Source: Bacillota bacterium (GTDB lineage: Bacteria > Bacillota > Clostridia > Acetivibrionales > DTU013). From it: a stretch of DNA of 49,319 nt. Under the pieces are notes generated by a model, which saw only the letters and a program-made list of their open reading frames with translations, was not told where the DNA came from and did not search any database. The position numbers and the translations under genes were made by a program. The DNA lies in the NCBI GenBank assembly GCA_023439545.1, contig JAEXNT010000027.1:1-49319 (forward strand), in the 5' to 3' direction. Positions within the stretch are counted from its first letter, which is position 1. Each line of letters starts with the position of its first letter. This document shows positions 40,034-49,204 of the stretch, piece after piece.

Positions 40034-41971
40034 TCAAATCATTTCGTTATCGTCTGTATTACGCTTTCTTTTCCTCGGATCGATGCTGAAACGCACTTTG
40101 CCTTTCTTCAACCCTGAGAATGGTCCTGCTCTTCTGGGGCTGCCCGCCGTATTGCCGAAATAATCGGTGTTTACCTTTTCGTCCGCCTTTACTTCAGGAA
40201 GCTGTTCCCCGTATGTTATCTCCATAGTCAGGTCATCGCTGTCGACTTCTATATCCAGATCAATGGTGCAGCCGGTCAGGTCAAATCCGCAGAATTCCTG
40301 CCAGGTCGGAAGATCCAGGCACATTTCCGGTTCGGGGTACATTACGCGCAGATACCCTCCCGGCATCTTTGAATATACATTCCCTTCTGCGGCATTGTGC
40401 TCGTTCGGCAGGATGATAGCGGCATCTCCGCATTGATAGAACAGATTGTTGAAGAATTTATTCTCCCTCGACGTTCCGCCGCGTCTTATCATAAGGCGGA
40501 AGGCCACTACCTTTGCAAAGAAGCCCGCCATGTTGCATTTGCCGATAAGGTTGTTCACTATGCGAAGTCTGTCCGTACCCTCCAGATAAATGCCATAACC
40601 ATTTTTAATGCCTGTTTCGGTATTCTTGTACCAGCCGGAAGAGCCGGGTTCGGCAGGTACCGCATTTCTGTCATACCTTCCTTCGACATTCCAGATTATA
40701 TTGTTGTCAATGAGATTCTCCGCATCGCGAGTACATTCTATGAAAATATGTTCCCTCGAATCGATGCCGTCAAGGAACAGGTTGGACGTAACCCTGTTGT
40801 TTTCGTTTCCGACGTCCATCCACAGCGCGTCGCAGCCGTAGCATTCCTTTATGATGTTGCGGCGTATCAACGAATTCACTGAATTATGCACCTTGATGCC
40901 GCCCGCTTCCCAGGAGAGCTCCATCCGCTGCCAGCCTGTGCCTGTGATCAGGTTGTCCTCTATCAGCATATTTTTCACAAACATTCCAGCAATGCCGCAT
41001 ACTCCGGCATCCTTGATCGTATTGCGCCGGATGATGGTGTTTCCGATCAGTTGACCTTCGAAGTGTTCATGGTGCCAGCATTCATTGCCACAGTCGATTC
41101 CCGTCGCATTCGACCAATCTATGGTACAATCCTCGATTATCCAATGATGGCCGCGGTAACAGGAAAGCGACCCTCTCTGCGGAACCGGTGCGCCGGTAGC
41201 CGCATGCGCCATAGTCAGGCCCTTCACCCTGATGTAGGACAGGAACGGCGCCTTCGGCGCAAAGCATTGCTCGCGATTGCTGAGCTCTATAGTATGGTTC
41301 CTCGGATCATCGTCTCCTGACAGACGGATATGCACCTTCTGTCCGTTTGCCTCCACCCAGTAGGCATTTTCATTTTCACTCAGCATGTAATACAGAGGCA
41401 TCTGCTTCATAGGCTTGCCGTCTACGAATACCATGCCCCTTCTGTTCAGATAGGTCGTCATATCGGTTTTATCGTATTCTATGAACAGCCTGTCATGCAG
41501 TATGTTTACGGCACAGAACGGGTTATAGCCCTTGAAATCCTCGGGATCCAACACGATCTCCCATACTTTGATCCCGCTGGTGTCCGCTGTGCTTTGTCCA
41601 AAGCCCCTGGTCAGCCTCCATCCGATGCTGGGATTAAAGGTTTTCACTTCTACGGAAGCTTTTATTATAACTTCCTCCCCATCGCAGGCTTCATAGCTTA
41701 TCATTTTTTCAGGGCCCTCTCCGCCCATGGCGGGTTGTACGGTTTCGCGGTAGGTTCCGCCGTGAATCAGCACTCTTGTCCCGGGTACAGCTTTCTTTGC
41801 CGCGGCATTTATCGTTTTAAGCGGTTTTGAGGCTGATCCTTCATTGTCGTCGGACGCCTTCGGGTTTTTATTATCAACGTGCAGCTCCCTGTCATATTTC
41901 TGCGTAACCTCCCAGAACTCAAACATTTGACCGTTGGGAAGCTGCGCGGCAAAATCCGATTTTTCCATCAT
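40034..41971 (-). CDS. GH120-like beta-helix beta-xylosidase
   Basis: The protein has about 645 residues, cytoplasmic. The N-terminus has the pattern ASKPLKTINAAAKKAVPGTRV, then GGTYRETVQPAMGG, and a right-handed parallel beta-helix follows (repeated NNxI/IIRRNTI rungs). The order and wording (YIRVKGLTMAHAAT; EAGGIKVHNSVNSLIRRNII; LWMDVGNENNRVTSNLF; HIFIECTRDAENLIDNNII) closely follow the GH120 beta-xylosidase of Thermoanaerobacterium as I remember it. The catalytic Asp would be in LWMDVG (about 386) and Glu in FIECTR (about 412). ATG 41971 is chosen since AAAGG is 9 bases upstream; ATG 41980 is too close. The C-terminus ends in a basic tail (DPRKRKRNTDD). Confidence 0.8.
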   Translation of the reverse strand: MMEKSDFAAQLPNGQMFEFWEVTQKYDRELHVDNKNPKASDDNEGSASKPLKTINAAAKKAVPGTRVLIHGGTYRETVQPAMGGEGPEKMISYEACDGEEVIIKASVEVKTFNPSIGWRLTRGFGQSTADTSGIKVWEIVLDPEDFKGYNPFCAVNILHDRLFIEYDKTDMTTYLNRRGMVFVDGKPMKQMPLYYMLSENENAYWVEANGQKVHIRLSGDDDPRNHTIELSNREQCFAPKAPFLSYIRVKGLTMAHAATGAPVPQRGSLSCYRGHHWIIEDCTIDWSNATGIDCGNECWHHEHFEGQLIGNTIIRRNTIKDAGVCGIAGMFVKNMLIEDNLITGTGWQRMELSWEAGGIKVHNSVNSLIRRNIIKECYGCDALWMDVGNENNRVTSNLFLDGIDSREHIFIECTRDAENLIDNNIIWNVEGRYDRNAVPAEPGSSGWYKNTETGIKNGYGIYLEGTDRLRIVNNLIGKCNMAGFFAKVVAFRLMIRRGGTSRENKFFNNLFYQCGDAAIILPNEHNAAEGNVYSKMPGGYLRVMYPEPEMCLDLPTWQEFCGFDLTGCTIDLDIEVDSDDLTMEITYGEQLPEVKADEKVNTDYFGNTAGSPRRAGPFSGLKKGKVRFSIDPRKRKRNTDDNEMI

Positions 41972-42004
41972 TTCATTCATCCTTTCAGAAGCTTTATCAG
42001 CAAA

Positions 42005-43516
42005 TTATTTCAATCCGCAAAACTCTTCCGGATCAAAGCCCAGGTACGTATCGGTCATGTCGCTGACCGGCATGATTTCAAGCATCAGCAGGTGATTGCA
42101 GGGAATTGCCAGTTCCACTTCATACTTTCCATTCTGTGCAAACAGTTTGGCGTCCGTTTGAAGCGGCTCGGAGGATGCCTGCAGTATCTTTTTCTGCTCG
42201 CTGTTCAGACTTCTGGGTTTACCGAGATTGCTCCACGTCTGCAGCGGGTTTGCGCAGGAACCTCCCACTTCCTTTTTCAAAAGCAGCGCCTGCTCTCCCA
42301 TGGAAGGCAGCGATAAAGCGTAGCTTTCATCGGCGGATGCAGCGTGATCCCGCATATCGTGCCAGTTCCATCCGATGATCACATACCTGTCGCCCTTTTT
42401 GGTAACGATCAGGTGCTCGTCCCGGTAAAGCAATTCCTCTCCCGCGTTTGCGAAAAATTCAAATGCATAAAATGTGGGTTTCTTGATCGAATTCAATGCG
42501 ACGAGGCCAAACCCCCCGTGAAATACGGACTTCGGCACATCGGCCTCTTCAAATACATCGCTGAAGGTCCAATAGGAGTAGGAGTCCGCATACTCCCCGG
42601 CTTCACTGAGGATGCGCGCGATATATGCCGCATGGTAATCGGTGTCGTGGACGGGGCAAAGCGGAACGTATGAACTGCTGAATTCCGTGATATGAAGCGG
42701 CATATTTGCAATACGCGGATAATCCGCCATTATACTCCGGGTTTCCTTCAATTCGTCGATCATGCGGGTCGGTTCATTAACCGTGTGATATATGTAGTGC
42801 CCGCGGGTAGTCGGTTGGTTTGCCGTATAGCAATGGCGGGTTATGAAATCCAGAGGCGAATTGTTCCGTATGCAGTGCTCGAAGAACGCCCTCAGCCACT
42901 TCTCCGTTTCAACGCCGCAGATAGCCGGTCCTCCCACCTGTATACGCGGGTCGGCCTTTTTAACGGCCGCGGCAGAATAATCATAAAGCTTGAAATATTC
43001 TTCCATAGTGCCCGCCCAGAACGGAATATTCGGCTCATTCCACACTTCAACGGGCCACTTGACGACTTCTTCCCTCCCATATCGGTCGATGAGGTGCTCC
43101 AGTGTTATGCGTATCAGCTCTGCCCATTTTTCATAGGATACCGGGGGCGTAACATTTCCCTTCCAGTAAAATACGGTCTGTTCGCCCGTCTTCAGTTTTT
43201 CCGGCATAAACCCCAGTTCCAGGAAAGGCCTGATCCCGTTTTCAAGGTAGGTGTCCATAATTCGGTCAAGATAGGTGAAGTTGTAGAAGGGGTATGTGTT
43301 CCCGTCCAACTCAGTTTCACGATATATTCCGACGTCGTCGCAAAATAATCCGTGACCGCGTATATACCTGAAATGTATGGATTCCTGGACTATTTTCAAA
43401 TGATCGGCATACTCCTTCTGGAGAGTCAGGCCCATTCTGCCTGTTCCTACACAATAGGCGGCATTGTTTTTGAAAGGTTTTCCCGAAAGCGGTATTTGAA
43501 TGCTTTTCACTGTCAT
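42005..43516 (-). CDS. GH39 beta-xylosidase, copy 2 (XynB-like)
   Basis: The protein has 503 residues, the usual length of bacterial GH39 beta-xylosidases. The acid/base is Glu161 in PVEVWNEPN and the nucleophile Glu278 in PLHITEFSSS, almost the same numbering as in the Geobacillus enzyme. FRYIRGHGLFCDD, SYSYWTFSDVFEE and VFHGGFGLVAL support the family. It splits xylose from the non-reducing end of xylo-oligosaccharides in the cytoplasm. It lies between the GH51 and GH120-like genes, giving a compact arabinoxylan-type toolkit. Confidence 0.93.
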   Translation of the reverse strand: MTVKSIQIPLSGKPFKNNAAYCVGTGRMGLTLQKEYADHLKIVQESIHFRYIRGHGLFCDDVGIYRETELDGNTYPFYNFTYLDRIMDTYLENGIRPFLELGFMPEKLKTGEQTVFYWKGNVTPPVSYEKWAELIRITLEHLIDRYGREEVVKWPVEVWNEPNIPFWAGTMEEYFKLYDYSAAAVKKADPRIQVGGPAICGVETEKWLRAFFEHCIRNNSPLDFITRHCYTANQPTTRGHYIYHTVNEPTRMIDELKETRSIMADYPRIANMPLHITEFSSSYVPLCPVHDTDYHAAYIARILSEAGEYADSYSYWTFSDVFEEADVPKSVFHGGFGLVALNSIKKPTFYAFEFFANAGEELLYRDEHLIVTKKGDRYVIIGWNWHDMRDHAASADESYALSLPSMGEQALLLKKEVGGSCANPLQTWSNLGKPRSLNSEQKKILQASSEPLQTDAKLFAQNGKYEVELAIPCNHLLMLEIMPVSDMTDTYLGFDPEEFCGLK

Positions 43517-43579
43517 AATCCTCCTCGTAATATAAATACTGTCATCACATATCCATATATGATTTTACCACAAAACAGC

Positions 43580-45070
43580 TCAGCCTAATTCAACTTCAAC
43601 GGCGGCAATCGCACATGCCGGCAATTCAACAGACACTTCTCCGTCTGAAATATTAATCTTGTCAATAGCCCTGGTATTGACAGCATCCGGCCTGTCAAAA
43701 GTGTTGTGCGCGGCGACGTCGCCGCTTATCAGCCTGCCCTGTGCCTTAAGAGCCTTCATATTTGCGAAATTCAGTCCGATGCAGGTGTTTTTGTCTGCCG
43801 ACAGATTAACTATCGTTAAGTACGCTTTTCCATCCTCCGACGTAGATGCCGAAATATCCACATTCGGCAGTCCTCTGTCTATGGCTTCCGGTCTCTTGGC
43901 CCATGTCACGGGAACCCAATCGGCATCCTGATGGCCTTTGAACAGGTCGAAAACGTGATATGTCGGAGTTTTCACCATTTTTGCCCCCTCTGTCAGGATG
44001 ATGGACTGCAGGACATTTATGGTCTGAGCCAGATTGCACAGGCGGATACGGTCCGAATATTTCTGGAAGATATGCAGCATCAGTGCTGCGCTCATAGCCG
44101 AGCGCATTGTGTTCTGCTGGAACAGGAACGCATTGTTCGTTCCGGGTTCATTATCGACCCACATACCCCATTCGTCAACAGCCATAACCACTTTCTTCTC
44201 CGGATCATAGTAATCCATAATGCTCATGTTCTGTTTGAACAGCGCTTCCTTTTCATATGTATTCACAGCCGTTTGATACCAGCTGTCTTTTGAAAATACT
44301 GTTCCGTTCGATTCCTCGCCCGGCTTGATATAGCAGTGTACGGACAGGCCTCCCATAAATCTGCCGGCTTCACGCATCAGCGTTTCCGTCCAGTCAAGAT
44401 GCTCCGCATTGTGCCCGCCTGCGACCTTGATAAGCGGAGGAACCTGCCACCAGTTCGTCTCACCCATTCCCTTGTAATTCTTTACATAGGTTGCATATCT
44501 CTTGAATTCGTTTGCATAATAATCGGCCTTCATAAAGCCGCCGCAGCCCCAGTTTTCATTTCCGATTCCAAAGAATCTTATCCCCCATGCCCTGTCCCTG
44601 CCGTTTTTTCGCCTGAGCTGCGCCATGGGTGAATTGCCGTCGTCCGTCAGATACTCCACCCAGCTTCTCATTTCACGGACAGTGCCGCTGCCCACATTTC
44701 CGCATATGTACGGTTCACAACCAATCTGTTCGCACAGGTCCATGAATTCATGCGTACCGAAGTGGTTATTCTCGAGTACTCCACCCCAATGCGTATTTAT
44801 CATGGGAGGTCGGCTTTCCTTCGGCCCGATGCCGTCCATCCAGTTGTAATCATCCGCAAAGCATCCCCCGGGCCAGCGTATATTGGGAACCTTGATCGCT
44901 TTCATTGCTTCCGTTATGTCCGATCTTATGCCTCGCACGTTCGTAATCGCCGAGTCTTCGCCCACCCAATAGCCTCCGTATACGCAGCGCCCAAGGTGTT
45001 CAGAAAAGTGACCGTAAATATGCCTGTCGATCTTGTTGCTCTTGTTCCTCAAGTCTATTATCGCTTTCAT
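43580..45070 (-). CDS. GH51 alpha-L-arabinofuranosidase, cytoplasmic
   Basis: The protein has 496 residues. GH51 signatures are DRHIYGHFSEHLGRCVYGG (15-33), VPNIRWPGGCFADDYNW (61-77), acid/base Glu172 in GIGNENWGCGG, and nucleophile Glu300 in MAVDEWGMW. It has no signal peptide. It removes alpha-L-arabinofuranose from arabinoxylan, arabinan or pectic oligosaccharides. It is the first enzyme gene after the transporter, separated from it by the terminator-like hairpin at 45129-45159, so enzyme expression may be lower than that of the binding protein. Confidence 0.95.
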   Translation of the reverse strand: MKAIIDLRNKSNKIDRHIYGHFSEHLGRCVYGGYWVGEDSAITNVRGIRSDITEAMKAIKVPNIRWPGGCFADDYNWMDGIGPKESRPPMINTHWGGVLENNHFGTHEFMDLCEQIGCEPYICGNVGSGTVREMRSWVEYLTDDGNSPMAQLRRKNGRDRAWGIRFFGIGNENWGCGGFMKADYYANEFKRYATYVKNYKGMGETNWWQVPPLIKVAGGHNAEHLDWTETLMREAGRFMGGLSVHCYIKPGEESNGTVFSKDSWYQTAVNTYEKEALFKQNMSIMDYYDPEKKVVMAVDEWGMWVDNEPGTNNAFLFQQNTMRSAMSAALMLHIFQKYSDRIRLCNLAQTINVLQSIILTEGAKMVKTPTYHVFDLFKGHQDADWVPVTWAKRPEAIDRGLPNVDISASTSEDGKAYLTIVNLSADKNTCIGLNFANMKALKAQGRLISGDVAAHNTFDRPDAVNTRAIDKINISDGEVSVELPACAIAAVEVELG

Positions 45071-45128
45071 GTCATACTCCTTCTATCAGGTAATCTGGTA
45101 CATTTATATTATACTCCTTCTGAAAATA

Positions 45129-45159
45129 AGGGATATGTATTGTAATAATACATATCCCT
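45129..45159 (-). terminator. Intra-operon hairpin between binding protein and GH51 genes
   Basis: AGGGATATGTATT (45129-45141) pairs perfectly with AATACATATCCCT (45147-45159), then TATTTTC follows leftward. Such a hairpin after a binding-protein gene commonly stabilises the transporter mRNA and lowers read-through to the enzyme genes. Confidence 0.75.
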
Positions 45160-45187
45160 CATTAACGTTTACTTTAACTCTAATTTT

Positions 45188-46984
45188 TTATTTCACGCTT
45201 GCCATTGCCTGAGCGCGAGCATCGGCTATAGTCCTGCATGTTGCCGTATCCTGAGCTACGACGTCATTCCAGCCGAGGCCGTTCAGATCAGTTTTCATCT
45301 TTGCCCAGAGCTGGTCGAACTCTGCCTGGTTCTTTGCGAATATCATCTTCCAGGAAGTGTTCTTGATCAATTCGGAGCACTGGCTGCGCTTGTTCTTGAT
45401 GTCTGAGGTGTCAGCGCCGAAGCTCATATTGATCTGCGGTACTATGTCGATCATGTTGTTCTTGGTGTAGTAGTCCATCGGATTCTTTGCCTGATATTTA
45501 TCCTGCCATGCAGTGATCAACGCTGTCTGGTTTGCTTTCAGATATGAAGACCAGTAATTGGTGTTGTAAGTTTCACCTGTTTCAGGGTCAATGTTCATAT
45601 CGGCAAGTACGCATGTGTTGACCTTGCTCTGTCCATCCTGGTATCCGCCTCCGCCGTATTCGGCCGGTACGGGTGTATTGTTCTGGAAAGCGGTCTTTCC
45701 GGCTTCGGTAAGCTCAAACTTGCCTTCTGCATTCTTGGTGTAGTTGAAGCCTTCAATACCGTCAGTCACGTAACGCATACCTTCCGGAGAAGATATCCAG
45801 TCAATAAATTCCATTACTCTTGCGGGATCCTTTGCCTTGGAGCCGATAGCGAATGCTCTGCCGTTTCCATAGTAAGCGTCTGAGTTCTGAATAATGTGTG
45901 TATCTGCTATCGGAACAGAAATAACTCCATCAGAATTGTTTCCTCTGTCTATTGTGTTGTAGAAGCCTCTCTGCCAGGTGTACCACAGGAGCATGACACG
46001 GTCGCCTGTCAGCTTTTCATTTACCTTGTTCCAATCCTGTGATGCTGAATCAGGGTCTACAAGGCCTCTCTGATTTGCATTGAAGTAGAACTGCAGTATC
46101 TGTTTGTACATGCTGTTGTCATCCGTAAAGGGAACGATATCACCCTTTGCATTCAACAGAACCGAGCCGGTACCTTCAGGCTGTTCCCAACCGTACCAGC
46201 CGCACAGCCATCGTACGTTTTCCATTGACCACGTATCCCAGTCTTTCCAAAGGGTAATGGGAACGATAGCCTTACCGTCTTCGGTCGTGGGGAATTTCTT
46301 GTGCATTTGATCCAGAACGTCCAGCAGTCCGTTCAGGTTGGCAATAGCCGGAGCGCCGATTCCCGAATAATATTTCCAGGGCAGGATCGGGCTTGAATAA
46401 GGATATTCTTCGGAGAATTTCACCGGAGAGCTGTCGACTTCAAAGGTCGGCAATCCATAAATCCTGCCGTCCGGATTGACCTTCTTGAAGGAAGCATTGT
46501 ATACCTTGAAATGATTATCCGTGTATTTGGACAGGTTCGGGCTGTTCTTGACCAAATCAGTCATATCGGCAACAAGACCTGCCTGTATGCATTCTTCCAA
46601 CTGGCTGTTGTCAATGATGAGCAGATCTCCCAGATTCCCTGCCGCCGATCTGGTCTTGTACAGCTGATCACCGGCTACCTGCGGTGCAAGCATGTTCAAT
46701 TTCAGGTTCAGCTTGTCCTTGAGAACCTTGGCATACCATCCGGTTTGTTCACCCTGGTAGTTTGCCGCATTGTCATATACATCGATCGTCAATTCCTTAC
46801 TGTGATCGATCGCAGACGCCTGAGTCGAACCTTCAGCCGTACCGGCGCCCGATGTTGTAGTATTGGATGCTGTTGATGCGCCCTGATTATTGGTTGCTCC
46901 TCCGCAGCCGGATAATGCCAGAGACAGCACCATGAAGCAGGCAAATATCACTAACATCGACCTTTTAACTGCTGTGTTTCTCAT
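45188..46984 (-). CDS. Extracellular sugar-binding lipoprotein of a CUT1 ABC transporter (LplA/YtcQ-like)
   Basis: The protein has 598 residues. The signal peptide ends in the lipobox LSGC, with Cys27 as the lipidation site, followed by a Ser/Thr/Gly-rich linker. The rest is a large solute-binding fold (VDKGYxxx-free variant) with KELTIDVYDNAANYQGEQTGWYAKVLKD at its start and the GMRYVTDGIEGFNYT phrase typical of the long LplA-type proteins. It captures oligosaccharides outside the membrane and passes them to the two permeases encoded just upstream. Both the length (about 600) and the pairing with LplB/LplC-type permeases fit plant cell-wall oligosaccharide uptake systems. The ligand is not predictable from the sequence. 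Confidence 0.92.
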   Translation of the reverse strand: MRNTAVKRSMLVIFACFMVLSLALSGCGGATNNQGASTASNTTTSGAGTAEGSTQASAIDHSKELTIDVYDNAANYQGEQTGWYAKVLKDKLNLKLNMLAPQVAGDQLYKTRSAAGNLGDLLIIDNSQLEECIQAGLVADMTDLVKNSPNLSKYTDNHFKVYNASFKKVNPDGRIYGLPTFEVDSSPVKFSEEYPYSSPILPWKYYSGIGAPAIANLNGLLDVLDQMHKKFPTTEDGKAIVPITLWKDWDTWSMENVRWLCGWYGWEQPEGTGSVLLNAKGDIVPFTDDNSMYKQILQFYFNANQRGLVDPDSASQDWNKVNEKLTGDRVMLLWYTWQRGFYNTIDRGNNSDGVISVPIADTHIIQNSDAYYGNGRAFAIGSKAKDPARVMEFIDWISSPEGMRYVTDGIEGFNYTKNAEGKFELTEAGKTAFQNNTPVPAEYGGGGYQDGQSKVNTCVLADMNIDPETGETYNTNYWSSYLKANQTALITAWQDKYQAKNPMDYYTKNNMIDIVPQINMSFGADTSDIKNKRSQCSELIKNTSWKMIFAKNQAEFDQLWAKMKTDLNGLGWNDVVAQDTATCRTIADARAQAMASVK

Positions 46985-47025
46985 TTTGTATCCTCCCTTA
47001 ATTTTATATATTACAACGGTGCAGA

Positions 47026-47970
47026 TTATCCCTTTACAGCACCTATCATAATCCCTTTAACAAAAAATCTTTGGAAAATAGGGTAAATCAGCAATATTGG
47101 AGCCACAACGATGACTGTGACCGTCATTCGGACAGAGGTCGTGGTCTGTTGTTTTGCAATACTTTGCATAGCCATTGCTCCTGTATTCTGCAGGTTCATC
47201 ATTTTAGCCAGGGAGCTTGCCTGGTTGATATACTGGTATAGTATGAACTGCAAACTATACAATTTATTATCAGTCACCAAAATCAGCGTATCCTGGAAGG
47301 AATTCCACTGGCCCACTGCCGCAAATATGGCGACCGTAGCCAATATCGGCTTTATGATCGGCAGCATGATCGCCCAGAAGAACGTCATTACACCCGCCCC
47401 GTCGATTTCTGCAGCCTGCTGAAGTTCCTTCGGCGTCGATTCCACAAACGTCTTTACTAGAATTATGAAAAACGGGGACACGACTGTAGGCAGAATGTAC
47501 GCGAGGAAATTATTCGTCAAGTGCAGGGTATTCATGGTGAGATACCAGGGGATAATTCCTGCATTGAAATACATTGTGATAATCGTAAAACGGTACCAGA
47601 ATTTTCTGCCCCACATATCCTGTTGAGTAAACATAAAGCCAAGAAGAGCAGACGTGCCTACCGTTAGAAGCGTTCCGATGACAGTCCTTCCTACCGATAT
47701 CAAAGTAGCATTCCACAACCCGGGTATTTTAAAAACATCCACGTAATTCTGCGGGTGCATCTTGATGGGGAAGAAGATAACATCTCCCCTCGCACTAATA
47801 TCATTTGCGCTCAAAGTGTTGATAATTACATAGTAAAACGGATAAATACAAATCAGGGCAAACAGGGTAAACATAACGTAGGTTATTACACTGATCGTTG
47901 TATCAGACGCACCGCCCCGTATTTTTATCTTGTGCTTATTGTTTCCGGTAGCTGTAACTACATTGCTCAT
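47026..47970 (-). CDS. CUT1 ABC transporter permease (LplC/YtcP-like)
   Basis: The protein has 314 residues with six predicted membrane segments (for example VMFTLFALICIYPFYYVIINTL). The EAA loop is ELQQAAEIDGAGVMTFFWAIMLPIIKPILA, where the permease docks with the ATPase. It starts with an ATGA overlap with the upstream permease gene and GGGGGGTGAG upstream, so translation is coupled. It imports the ligand of the lipoprotein that follows 41 bases later. No ATPase gene is present; Firmicutes often use a shared MsmX-type ATPase encoded elsewhere. Confidence 0.93.
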   Translation of the reverse strand: MSNVVTATGNNKHKIKIRGGASDTTISVITYVMFTLFALICIYPFYYVIINTLSANDISARGDVIFFPIKMHPQNYVDVFKIPGLWNATLISVGRTVIGTLLTVGTSALLGFMFTQQDMWGRKFWYRFTIITMYFNAGIIPWYLTMNTLHLTNNFLAYILPTVVSPFFIILVKTFVESTPKELQQAAEIDGAGVMTFFWAIMLPIIKPILATVAIFAAVGQWNSFQDTLILVTDNKLYSLQFILYQYINQASSLAKMMNLQNTGAMAMQSIAKQQTTTSVRMTVTVIVVAPILLIYPIFQRFFVKGIMIGAVKG

Positions 47971-48890
47971 ACGATGCTCACCCCCCTGAATAGTTTTGAC
48001 ATCCCGTTTACAACAAACAGAAGCGCAACGCTTACTATACTCTTGAGCATGCTGATGGCGACCGAAACGGAATAACTGCCGCCCAATGTTGCCAGATTGA
48101 ATACATACAGGTCCAAAACCTGTATGGTATCTTTGTTGAATGCGTTCTGGAACACGTAATACTGTTCCATGCCGTTGTTCAGGAAGCTTGCGATCTGCAG
48201 CATCAGCAAAACGAAATATGTGGGAAGCAGGCTTGGAATGGTAATGTGCCTGATTACCTGCATTCTTGTGGCGCCGTCAACTCTGGCCGCTTCATACAGC
48301 GATTCGTCGATTCCGGACATCGCCGCGATATACATTATTGCCGACCAGCCCAATGCTTTCCATGTCATCCATGCCCACATCGTAATCCAGACATGGGAGG
48401 AAGCTTGCAGGAACAAAATCGGCTGACCGGTGTATCCGAGTATTTTCAGAAAGCTGTTAAGCATGCCTTCGCTGGAGAACATGGAGAACGCAAGCGAATA
48501 GGTCAATACCCAGCTTATAAAGTTCGGAAGGGTAGTAACGGTTTGAATAACTTTCCTGAAACGCACGCTTCGCATTTCGTTCAGAAATACGGCAAAAACC
48601 ATTGGCAGCCAGGAGAACGCTATTGCTATGCCGCTGATTCCGAACGTATTCTTGAGAACCTGCCAAACCTGATCGATCTTTACCTGATTTTCCACCAGTG
48701 AACGGAACCACATAAAACCGACAAAAGGCGATTTTGACAGGGGGATCGGCGGCATATAGTCAAAGAAAGCATAATCCCATCCATAGAGCGGATAATATGC
48801 AAAGATTGCCAGCAAAATCATGAATGGCGATATATACAGAAACTTTTTAAAACCTGCGCCTTTCTTGCTGCTGTTTCTAATTGATTGCAT
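47967..48890 (-). CDS. CUT1 ABC transporter permease (LplB/YteP-like)
   Basis: The protein has 307 residues from ATG 48890, which has AAGG about 7 bases upstream; TTG 48911 overlaps the leader. It has six membrane segments. The EAA loop is ESLYEAARVDGATRMQVIRHITIPSLLPTYF. LplB-type permeases pair with LplC and a long LplA-type lipoprotein. It is the first gene of the leftward operon, so its upstream region (48912-49140) should hold the operon promoter and operator. Confidence 0.93.
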   Translation of the reverse strand: MQSIRNSSKKGAGFKKFLYISPFMILLAIFAYYPLYGWDYAFFDYMPPIPLSKSPFVGFMWFRSLVENQVKIDQVWQVLKNTFGISGIAIAFSWLPMVFAVFLNEMRSVRFRKVIQTVTTLPNFISWVLTYSLAFSMFSSEGMLNSFLKILGYTGQPILFLQASSHVWITMWAWMTWKALGWSAIMYIAAMSGIDESLYEAARVDGATRMQVIRHITIPSLLPTYFVLLMLQIASFLNNGMEQYYVFQNAFNKDTIQVLDLYVFNLATLGGSYSVSVAISMLKSIVSVALLFVVNGMSKLFRGVSIV

Positions 48891-48935
48891 TATGTCACCT
48901 TCACTTTTCAAATTGGTATTTTTAAACTATATTTG

Positions 48936-49013
48936 ACAGATAATCATCTGTTAGCGGGTTGGTTGCCATTCGTATAATGCGGTTGGCCGACTGACGATCC
49001 TTTGTATAATGCG
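48936..49013. promoter_or_regulatory. Control region of the carbohydrate operon: inverted repeat and direct repeats
   Basis: ACAGAT (48936-48941) and ATCTGT (48946-48951) form an inverted repeat with a 4-base spacer about 45 bases before the first start codon. GTATAATGCG occurs at 48972-48981 and again at 49004-49013, 32 bp apart, about three helical turns. A TATAAT on the minus strand follows at about 49025-49030. The layout suggests activator or repressor binding, but no -35 is convincing. The regulator is not in the window. Confidence 0.5.
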
Positions 49014-49204
49014 ATTCTATTAACATTATAAAATCAGCGCATTTGCATTACTATCAACATGATTTTACTTCGTTATCTTTTGTTTACTTCTTCAGATTTC
49101 AGATTTCGATAAGCCTTGTTCATTCTTTACCTCTTTATCATTTGTTGACTTTTTATATTAATCTTCTGCTTTTCTATTGGTTTTTTGTGCATAATAATAA
49201 TGAT
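49014..49204. other. AT-rich intergenic stretch upstream of the carbohydrate operon
   Basis: No gene, strong hairpin or known riboswitch pattern is visible. It probably holds promoter elements of the leftward operon and spacer to the structured right edge. Confidence 0.3.

Noticed and set aside
43580..46984. Riboswitch or T-box in the gap between the binding protein and GH51
   Set aside because: Only a simple 13-bp hairpin with a T-rich tail is present, which fits an intra-operon terminator.
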